Program-made: the position numbers and the translations under genes
Shown here: one piece after another, positions 48,264 to 57,879 of the stretch
Numbering within the stretch: the stretch's first letter is position 1
Layout of the letters: each line of letters opens with the position of its first letter
Notes under the pieces: model-generated
Database searches by the model: none
Seen by the model: the letters and a program-made list of their open reading frames with translations, nothing else
What the model was told of the DNA's origin: nothing
NCBI RefSeq assembly: GCF_019175385.1
Contig: NC_083337.1
Location: 48,274,938 to 48,338,937, forward strand
From: Lycium barbarum
Lineage: Eukaryota; Streptophyta; Magnoliopsida; Solanales; Solanaceae
DNA length: 64,000 bases
Direction: 5' to 3'

Positions 48264-48449
48264 CACTGCAAGCACAATAGCGAGTCAGATCAAAATCATC
48301 CTAATAGCACAGCTCTATCGCACGATCTAAGATTCCAAAGAAAGTAACATCCTAAATGCCCTGTAACTTCCTGTTTATAGATGTGGTGCACAACACATCG
48401 ATAAACAAGACCTTACGTGACACGGCCTGTAGAAATTCGAGGACAAACT

Positions 48450-48461
48450 GCTCTGATACCA
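48450..48461 (-). other. Element B primer-binding site (tRNA-iMet)
   Basis: The minus strand reads TGGTATCAGAGC, four bases from the 5' LTR. Confidence 0.92.
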
Positions 48462-48465
48462 CTTT

Positions 48466-51388
48466 TGTCACGACCCAGCCCCGTGGGCCGCGACTGGCAC
48501 CCTACCTGGGTGCCCAGACCGAATCACACATTAATTATAAGGTCCAAACGTATTTCCGAATATTACGAAATCATATCAAATGCAATTTATATCAAAATAT
48601 GTCTTAAGCGGTCGCACCAAATCAAAATGCCATATCAAATACAAACTGAGCGGCGGAATAGACATCGCCGGTCAAAAGTGCAAACGTAAGCATAAGGGCC
48701 ATTTGGGGCCATCATAATGAACAGACCGCTTTAAGACCAGAAAACGAAATCAAACCAACACATACAGGACCCTCACCCCACATATATGACTACAGGCCTC
48801 TACGAATTCAAAACAAAGACATATGGCGAGACAGGGCCCCGCCGTACCCAAATAGTCAAACATACTGAATATATACAAAGTAAAAGGAGTCTGTACCAAA
48901 AGTGGACTCCGGATCAAAGAGGAGTACTCCGGAATAGCAAAGGGGGAAGCCTACTGTGGAGGATCGCCAATATCTGCACCCGCGGGCATGAAACGCAGCC
49001 CCCGAAGAAAGGGGGTCAGTACGAAATATGTACTGAGTATGTAAAGCACGGAGTACAGAAATATGGATCAAAACTGAAAGCAAATCAGACAACAAAGTGG
49101 ACTACAAATCGGTATGTCAAAATCCGTATCAAAATCATATACGTATATATAATGCAAACGAAATCATGCAAACGCTTAGGAACGTGGTCGCCACTCCGAC
49201 GCTGGCGCCACACACAACATAACACCAGAAGGTTTCAAATCTCCGTACATCCCCGAACACAAACATAATCATCGGTGAGCGTATCGCATCCCGAGCCATA
49301 TCACAGCATAACTCCAGACGGAACCCGGCCCTATGGCGAAGCCTCGGGAACCGTAACACAGCATACGGCCGAATTATTATAAGGCGCACGAATCAAAACC
49401 GTCCCGGGAACCGGTGAACGAAGTCATAATAAGGCACGAGCGGAGTCGTGAGCAAGCAAATGCAAATCATACTTCAAAATAGTCTTTCAAAACATAATAG
49501 TTTTACAAATCGTTCCATAGCACAAGATAAGCGAATACTTAGTCGATACAAAGATCCGTTTCGCAAAAGTTTCCAAAGTGGTACGTATGGCTCAAAACGT
49601 AACTTATCATATCATAGTATTCCAAATATATCTCATAAGAGGGAATTCCAAAATCGAAAGTATCATATCAAACTTTATTCACAAAGATAGCCCAATAAGG
49701 CAAATAGGGCGTATCGGGGTTAGCGGGCCCACCTCGAGTCAAATTGAGGTGGCGAACATATTTTACGAATATTTATAGGCGAAAGGTCATACATAATCAT
49801 TTCTAAGTTACCCGGCCACATTTCGATAGGTTTCGGACGAGTGGTGGCATTCTAGCCAAAATAGAGCCCTTAGGCTTCAATTGAATTGAATGAATAGTAA
49901 CTTTTCTGTGGATCGGGTTTCGAGGAGCAGAAATGCTCCGGAAGTTCTCATATTCGCCTATCATACTAAGATATGCCAAACGAAGAAGTGGGAAGCTTTA
50001 CATACCTTACAGACGTCGTATGCTCTCCCAAAAGTCAAGTCCCGTTTCGTCCGAAATCTGCAAATGGTCAAAGTTACCAATTGAGATTCTTAGGCTTAAA
50101 AATGCCTTTAACTTCATTTTTGCCTACCGAAATTTCGGCAGCATTTCCCCTATAAATCTAACATCCTCGAGACTTAGCTCGGCTCAAAATACATCAATAA
50201 CAACAGCCCACACATCATCAAACAACACAAGTAATAATCAAATCACTCTAGCTTCAAAGTTCAACTTTATTACTTAAGTTGGCAACTTTCATTCGAACTT
50301 CCAAAACTCCAACTCTATATCTACATAATTGCATTCATTTCCTCATTCAAACTTATACAATCACATCCTAAATACAATCCAAGCCATACACGAAATTGCC
50401 CCAAAATCCATCACTTTCCATAATTCTTCAAAACATCAAAATTCACGACGAACATTCTAACTCGCGTCGTTTCATTCCGAATTCATTAACATCATTAGAA
50501 ATTCATATTTAAAGTCTTTAGCACTGTAAATATACAATGATATACATAATGATACCGAAGGTATACGCTTTCCGATAATATCCGAAATCATTTTCCAACG
50601 CCAATTTAATTCATCAATCAATCATTTACGACACAAGGATCACAACAACACATTATACCAACTAAACAAGATCAACTCACCTCACTTTTTTTTCCCTATG
50701 GCTCACGGCCAACACACAATATACACACACACCCACGGCTTTCTATTTACATCAAAGTTACGGGATTCTCGTCTTTTCCCAATCCTTAACATATTCACAT
50801 GAATTCTATAACATTAAAGGGGCAAAATTCTTACCTTTTCTTGAAAACCCGACTTGTCGTAAACGTAGTTCTTGTGCCAAACTAATTATACCTCGTTGAA
50901 GAGGGTCTTGAGCACTTCACAATTATGTAGAGATTAGGATTTTTGGATCAACAATCAAGCTTGGAAATTTTTCTTTCTTTTTCTCTCTAGTTCGGCCGAA
51001 CCCCTTTTTTTGTGCTCTTTGAATTTTTGCTTTGTTCTTTGATAATTACCAACTACAATGTGATATATATCCATAACCTTGGTCATGTGCCTAGCACATG
51101 ACATTAAAGGAATGGGTTTGGGCCATGGTTATGGCCGGCTACCCTCCATCCTTTGGGCCTCAATTTGTTCAATTTTTTTCTTGGCCCAATTCATTAGAAA
51201 TCCCGTTTTGTAATTCCCAAAACTAATTTCCAAAATTCCAAATTTACCCTCGGCCTTCCCCGATGTCTTAACATTAATGATTCCATAACCAACATAGTCA
51301 TATTCACTAAAATCAAAATATTTCCTTATAAGACACAAATCTTAATTATTTCTCGATTTCCAATTATACGAAAACACGGAACATAACA
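48466..51388 (-). repeat. Element B 5' LTR (2,923 bp)
   Basis: It aligns with 40446-43368 at a constant offset of 8,020. The donor-like site is at 50005. The acceptor-like AG at 48980-48981 has changed to GG in this copy. The palindrome CCGAAATTTCGG is at 50127-50138. Confidence 0.95.
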
Positions 51389-51887
51389 CCTTCTTTATGT
51401 ATGCCTCTCATACTCGATACAATATTCGTACTGACGTCCTTTCTTCGAACGCTGTGTTCATGCCCACAGGTAGACAGGAAGGAGAGCTTGGCCCAGGTCA
51501 TCAGTAGCTGTCAGCTAGAAGATAGCACTCCTTTGTTCGGAGGTGCTTGTGATTACTCTCTTTTGATGTACACTCCTATATGTATATTCTTGGCATGACG
51601 GAGTCTTGTTCCGTCTATGTATTCCTTATGTTAGTAGTGGCTCGTAGATACTCAGTGTGGGTTAGATGGTCCCATAAAATGATTTCCTATGTATGTAAAT
51701 TATTTTGACGGCCAATAGGCCAATGTATATGAAGTATGTATGTTTTAAATAAAATATGATTTTCTCACAATTAGTGTGCAAAATGTATAAGAGAGTATTA
51801 AGTGAGCAGAATAAGCAGTAGAAAGAGCGGTGCCCGGTAAATTCTCCGGGTACCCGTCGCGGCCCCTAGTCGGGTCGTGACAGCCCT

Positions 51888-52086
51888 TCCTGGGAATTCA
51901 GTAGCAGCGTCGTCACCCTCAGCAAGAGCGCCCGAGACAGGACCCCAGACTTCTTCCGGCCGAGGTAGGGGCGGAGGTAGAGTACCTAGTTCCATTGCAG
52001 GGCCACATCTTATTTATGCGCTAGGTGGGAGACCGGCTCCAGAGGCATCACAGGACGCACCACCAGGTATATTCTTCTTCAGATAA
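51888..52086 (+). pseudogene. Element C gag, 3' part
   Basis: It resumes the gag frame of 38688 once one copy of GCCCT is discounted. It has the post-knuckle linker (SGRGRGGGR) and HLIYALGGRPAPEAS, equivalent to RIYALASRQ before the protease in A and B. It stops just as the protease should start; protease, RT, RNase H and integrase are absent. Confidence 0.8.
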
Positions 52087-52353
52087 CCTATTGGTAGACT
52101 TAACCTATATATGAGCTGTCTCCTATCACTGTGACATGATGTATTACAACACAAGTCAGAACAGGAGCCTAGCGGTTAATAGAGTGGGTCGAGGCAAAAG
52201 GCTTCGTGAAACCATAAGGGTGGAAGAGCCCATGGCGTAGCAAGATCATAGCTATAAATATGAACTAAGGAAACGGATAAAAGGCTACCTTTGACGGAAT
52301 CCTAAGAGGACAAATCCAACATTCGAGGACGAATGTTCTAAAGGGGGGGAGGA
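52087..52353 (+). promoter_or_regulatory. Element C 3' segment, stem-loop and polypurine tract
   Basis: About 230 bp without coding potential are followed by the perfect stem-loop AACATTCG/CGAATGTT (52318-52337) and AAAGGGGGGGAGGA before the 3' LTR. Confidence 0.8.
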
Positions 52354-55300
52354 TGTTATATCCCGTAGTTTTGCATATCCGGGAAATTTGAAATGGTTGT
52401 GACAAGTTAAAGGCAAGGCCATATTTTGATCTTATTCAATATATATAAGTTGTTCGAGAAAAATATTGTTGATGTGGAAATACGAAGGAAGGTAAAGGGC
52501 AAAATTGGAATTTCGGAAATTAGTTTCAGGAATTACAAAACGAGAATTTTAACGAATTGGGCTTCACAAATTAAGAGAAAATGAGGCCCAATTCCTTAGT
52601 GGTGTGGCCGGCCATGGTATAGGAAATAATGGCCCAAGCCCATATATTAATTAAATTCAAGGCCATCAAATAAATAAAGGGGCATTCATCACATTCACTA
52701 GAAACTTCAAGAAAACAAAAATAAGAGCAAGGAAAAGAAGGCATTTCGGCCACAAGGAGAAAAAAAAGAAAAAAAAAATTCAAGCCTTCCACTTTGATTC
52801 AATAAGTATAATTTTCTTGAATCCTTAACAAGTGCAAGACCCTCTCCAAGGTGGTATAATTATTTTGGCAAGAAACTACCTTTTGTGGCAAGTGGAAGAA
52901 TTGAGAAAAGGAAAGAATTTTATGCCTTTATTATGTTATGGAAGATATATATACATGTTGTAGTATGTGGAAGTGAGTGTAAAGTATGAAACTTGTGTGT
53001 TGAGTGTGTGCATGTGTGTGGCCGTGGGGTGTGGTGCATGTAGGGGAGTGAATTTATTTTGTTTAGCATGTTAATTATGTTGTTGTAGCCTTGTGATGAA
53101 AATGGAAGAATAATGGTTTAAGTTAGCATGAAAAATTGGTTGTTGAGTTGTTATCGGAAAGCATGCGATTTTATTATAAATTATGTAATTGAGAAAATAA
53201 AGTTGTAAGATGTAAGTGGTGATTGTTGTAAGTGGAATTGGAAGATAAAAAGGTGTGGTGAATATTTATGTTGAGAATTGGAAGTTTTGGTCGGATTATG
53301 GTTTTGGTGAAAAGTTTGTATATCGTGTATACCCTGTGAATATTTTGTAGAAACGATATGAAATGCTTCCAAATCGCATGGTAATGATCTTGACTAATGA
53401 TAAATGTGAGAATGTTGAGATTAGTTTTGGAATATGAAGTTCAAATGAAAGTTATTGCACTATGTTGGACGGGGAACTAGTTATGCCATATTGTGTGTTT
53501 TGTGGCGATTGTTGTTATTGTTATTGTTGTTGATGTTGTTGTTGGGTTGTTGTTGATTGTTCTGGCTAAGTTAGACTTTCAGGGATGTCCAGTTTATAGG
53601 GGAAATGCTGCCGAAATTTCGGTAGACAATATGAATTTAAGATTTAAATTCTAGAAGCATATGACTTATATTTGGCAACTATGACCAATTGTAGATTTTG
53701 GACAAAGCGGGAGTTGAGTTTGGACGAGCGTAAGGAGCGCGAAAGGTATGTAAAGCTATCCCTTTCCTTCTCTTGGCATGTCCTAGATGTACTAGGTCTT
53801 GATTTGAGCCTCGGGGATCATTCCGTTCATAGGAATCCGAGTTTGATTTTTGGTACTATTCATTAAATGGAATTGAACTTTAAAGGGTGCGTTTTGTTGG
53901 AAAAATGGTTAAACCTCCATAACTTCCACAAATGTAGTCCGATCGCGCCGAAACTTTCATGGATGACTTCACAAGGCCTAATGCACGTAATTTTTGTACG
54001 TCCCCTCGACTAGCACCGAGGTGGGCCCACAAGTCCCGAGACCTTTTGTATTGCTCCATTTGACTTAGTCCTGTACGGTAACTAAAGGGAACTTTGGGTT
54101 AACGTCCCTACTTCTGTAGACGGACTCGAATTGTCTGGAGATAGCCATAGAGGTTTTATGATGAATGATGTCCGTAATGATAATTGGAAGGCATTTAGTG
54201 CTCACTACTTTGCATGTGCATACGATTGTTAATCCTTCATGCTAAATTGGATTTGTTGGAACTTGGTTGTGGGTTACTAGTGATTTCAAAAAAAAAAAGA
54301 AATTTATTATTAAAATTTACTGATTGTTAGTCTCAAGCTAAAGGGAATATAAAGTCGATTTCAAAACCACTCCGAAGGGGGTGCGACATTTTACTATTTA
54401 GACTTTCCAAAAACCACTCCGAAAGGGGTGCGATATTTTATTATCTAGACCTTCCAAAAACCACTCCGAAGGGGGTGCGATATTTTATTATCTAGACCTT
54501 CCAAAAACCACTCCGAAGGGGGTGCGATATTTTATTATCTAGACTTTCCAAAAAACCACTCCGAAGGGGGTGCGATATTTTATTATCTAGACTTTTCAAA
54601 ACCACTCCAAAGGGGGTGCGATGGCCTCAGCTCATATCTGAGTGTCCGATGGCCTCAGCTTATATCCGAGCGTGCTATGGCCTCGGCTGATCACTGAGCG
54701 CGCTATGGCCTCGGTTTACGCCTGAGTGTGCTATGGCCTCAGCTTATGTCTGAGTGTGCTAATTTCAAAACCACTCCGAAAGGGGTGCGAAGTTTTGCCA
54801 CTGCTTTTCATTTACGACCTATCATAATTTATATATTACCATTATTATGCCCGAAGGGGCCATCATCATTATTATGCCGGAAGCGGCCGTCCGAAGGGAC
54901 TGTTATGTTATTAAGCTGGAAGCGGCTGCCCGATGGGGCTATTATTGATATTGAGCCGGAAGTGGCTGCCCGAAGGGGCTATTATTGATACTGAGCCGGA
55001 AGCGGCTGCCCGAATGGGCTATTATTGATACTGAGCCGGAAGCGGCACGTACGTTGTATCATATTATTTACTTAAAGGAGGTGTTAGATTACATTGCTTG
55101 TTTGAAATGTTGGATGGATTGCGATATTTACTTAAGAACTGTTTAGGACTTTACGTATACATTTCTGTTTCTACCAGCGAAGGTTGCAGGAATTGGGTTG
55201 ATCATGATTACTTCTTCCCTAAATTATGCGATAGTTATAATTTATTACCGCTTTACATACTCAGTACATATATTGTACTGACCCCCTTTCTCCGGGGGGC

Positions 55301-55743
55301 TGCGTTTCATGCCACGCAGGTCCAGGGACGCGACCCGGTGATCCAGCTACTTAGGGGGAGTCAGCATTGGGAGTCAGGCAGCTCCACTTGTTCCGGAATC
55401 TATTCCTATTTTGGTATATTTTTGTATATATGTCTTGCAGGTCGTATTCCTTAGAAGTCTGCGGACAGCGTGGGTGTCATGGGTACTGTTTGGTTTTTGT
55501 CGGTTGCTACATTGTTGTATAGAAGTGGCGTAGGCCTCTTTGGCTCGCCTGGTCCTATGTCATGTATATGTATGTATATATGTAACACGCCTTGGGATGT
55601 TTTGAGTAACGTGTTGGCTTTGGTATCGTATTTATAACTTTCAGCAAAAAAAAAACGCCATATTTGGGATCAAGTAACGTAAGTTGGGACATCGGGCAGG
55701 GTAAGCTCGATCGCTTGTCATGGCCCTAGTTTGGGTCGTTACA
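52354..55743 (+). repeat. Element C 3' LTR (3,390 bp)
   Basis: It is bounded by TGTTATATCCCG and GGGTCGTTACA. It has a TATA-like AATAAATAAAGG (about 52669-52680), the CCGAAATTTCGG palindrome at 53611-53622, a donor at 53746 and an acceptor at 55319. It differs strongly from the 5' LTR in U3 but is almost identical from about 55011 to the end. Confidence 0.88.
54367..55050 (+). repeat. Three minisatellite arrays in element C 3' LTR
   Basis: The first has six units of about 47 bp with a CCACTCCGAAGGGGGTGCG core (54367-54620). The second has five units of about 28 bp with GGCCTCAGCTTAT and TGAGTGTGC (54620-54762). The third has about five units of about 40 bp with GCCGGAAGCGGCTGCCCGAA (54848-55050). 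Unit numbers differ in the 5' LTR. Confidence 0.9.
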
Positions 55744-57663
55744 CCAAGTTTATTATTTCATTTCCATATTTCATCCCCTCTCTCTAAAACATCTCTCTAC
55801 ATTTATTCCACAAGATTTCAAGGATTATTAGTCATCAACAACACAAATCAAGTGAATCAAGTGCAAGAAAACCATCAAAGATCATTCAAAGTCAAGAAAT
55901 CTCATGGAGGTAAACTAGGGTTTTTGCTCAAGTGGAGTATTATCAACTAAGGCTTGTTCCTACAACATATAAGGTAAGATTCATGATAATTCTATGTTGT
56001 TTAAGGTATTTAAGAGTTGAAATACTTGGATTGTAGAAAGGTATGGTAAAATGGGTCATGAATATGGAATAGTGTCATTTTGAGAAATAGTTTGAATTGA
56101 GTTATGAGTCTTGATGTATTGTGATGCAAATGTGTTATAAATGCTGTGGAGAACATGAGATGAGTAATGTACGTTAATGGACATAGTCGCGTGGTATAGC
56201 CATAGATGTGAGTGATCGAAAGCAAATTGAGAAATGTGGATAATGTGGATGAATAATGACAAATGTTACAGTATTGTGAATGTATCGTTGACGTTTGGGA
56301 GTTGATATACGTTATGGAGGAATATCATATAAATAAAGTAGATGTTGTCCAATTTAAGCTAGCTTTAGTCATATATGCTAGCTATCGATTCTAATGATAG
56401 TATGACTTCAATGAAGGTAGAAACACTAGCATTGGAGAAGAATGCGCAAGTGTAGAGTAGTTGAACGGAAAAGGTATGTAAGGCTAACCCTTCTTTCATA
56501 AGGAATGGTTCTTTGGCCAATCATCTAAATCTTCTACAAGCTTATGATATTCTCCAAATTCTTCTATATTCAAAGCTACTAAGCTTATGATTCTCGATAT
56601 TCTACGATTGTACTAAGTTCCTCGTATGACGAGTAGGCCTATTAAGGTAAATGTGATGGTTGACGATAGTAGTAATAATGATGTTGATGACGACTGTGAT
56701 AAAGATGTAAATTAATAAAGATGCTTATTAGCTATTATGTATATGTGTCTATGTATGACTAATATGGAACCCTGAGCTTATGAGGCCGGGTAAGATATGT
56801 AAATAAGTATGTATATGATTACCTAATGCGCTCACACATCTGCAGATGGTACGGATAACCCTGAAGCCTTGGTAGGGCTAGGTAGATGTAACCCTGAAGC
56901 CTTGGTAGGGCTAGGTATGAGTAACCTTGAGCCTTGGTTGGCCAAGTATGTATGAAACACCGATCCTGCATGGTCGGGTATGCTATATAAATGCTATGTA
57001 TATGATAAGGTTACGAGTATGAATACGCATATGATACGATATGAATGTGAATAAAGGTATGTATACGAATACAAGTACAAATACGAAACAGAAAGATCCT
57101 ATGCACGGCAAGTAAGTGCCTATGACGATGATATTACTATCTCCCATCTTGTGTTATTTATCTTGTTGCTTATTATGCTTCTATATTGATATTGATCATT
57201 CTTTACATACTCAGTACATTCTTCGTACTGACGTCTTTTTGTTTGTGGACGCTGCGTCATGCCCGTAGGTGCACAGGGAGACAGGCTCGATCCATAGCGG
57301 TATTCTCAGAAACTACCTAGCAGAGCTCCATTTCATTCGGAGCCATAGCTTTTGGGTACTTATTCTTTTATGTACATAATTATGGGCATAGCGGGGTCCT
57401 GTCCCGCTTATGTGATATGTTATACTCTTCTTAGAGGCTCGTAGACATGTGTATGTTGTTACAGACGTCTGGCCTTGTTGGCCTATATTTTGTATATCAT
57501 TTTGATAGCCTTGTCGGCTCATGTACATTGACATGGAATGGATGCAGACCGTGATATGAAAGCATTGTCGTCCGATAGGACTAGCATGAATGATGAATAG
57601 AAATGTATGTTTAATGATGTGGCTCACCTAGATGTAGGCTTATGTGTAAGGTAAGGGGCGCCT
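55744..57663 (+). repeat. D-type LTR fragment
   Basis: It aligns with 15383-17332 of element D's LTR. Its 5' end is cut by element C and its 3' end (about 55 bp) is deleted together with the PBS. It retains the donor at 56474, the acceptor CCCGTAG|GT at 57268 and the minisatellite (about three units, 56845-56945). Confidence 0.88.
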
Positions 57664-57879
57664 GGGTGGGTCTAGTAGAGTCTTGGTTTTGGGTGTGTTG
57701 TGCGCCACACCTATAAACAAGAAGCTGCGGACATTTTTGGAATAAATGACCTTCTTTCTTCATAAGAATCGTGCGATAGAGCTATGGTATAAGAAATTCT
57801 TGTCCCTTAATCATATGTTGCGTATTTTAGAAATACCTGTAAAGAGAAAGGCTACAGTAGGCCAAAAGGGCAAGACGGT
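57664..57879 (+). pseudogene. Leader and gag N-terminus of D-like element
   Basis: It starts with TCTAGTAGAGTCTTG, which lies downstream of the PBS in element C (37329), so LTR end and PBS are deleted. At about 57837 it reads like the first gag codons of element F (MPKKRKATAAQKG) but with the ATG mutated. Element E cuts it at 57880. Confidence 0.75.

Larger units (their letters stand above)
40446..51388 (-). mobile_element. Element B: full-length Ty3/Gypsy chromovirus, 10,943 bp
   Basis: Both LTRs are complete and equal in length (2,923 bp), with all internal landmarks present. It is closely related to element A throughout gag-pol. The flanks are CCATC and CCTTC, a 5-bp duplication with one mismatch. 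By eye the LTRs differ at about 30 positions with no indels, so it is the youngest dated insertion here. Nevertheless pol carries a frameshift, two deletions and several stop codons. Confidence 0.95.
38689..51882 (+). mobile_element. Solo LTR H (2,251 bp net), split by element B, perfect TSD
   Basis: TGTTACACCTCGG at 38689 and GGGTCGTGACA at 51882 are LTR ends. Without element B (40446-51388) the LTR is 1,757 + 494 bp. The flanking 5-bp repeats GCCCT (38684-38688 and 51883-51887) are identical, and element C's gag is continuous in frame across the duplication. U3 has clustered TACGG-N-CCGTA palindromes (38810-39090). A donor-like site lies at 39780 and the acceptor CCCACAG|GT at 51469. It is the same subfamily as element F's left LTR. 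Confidence 0.93.
34085..55743 (+). mobile_element. Element C: LTR-gag-LTR element lacking pol, carrying nested insertions
   Basis: It has a 5' LTR (34085-37282), PBS, gag (37492-38688 and 51888-52086), a short 3' segment, polypurine tract and 3' LTR (52354-55743). Without the nested solo LTR H (which contains B) its internal region is only about 1.9 kb and has no RT, RNase H or integrase. It resembles non-autonomous terminal-repeat elements that keep only gag. Outer flanks AGTTC and CCAAG do not match, and the flanking LTR fragments lie in opposite orientations, so the copy may be a recombinant. Confidence 0.85.
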
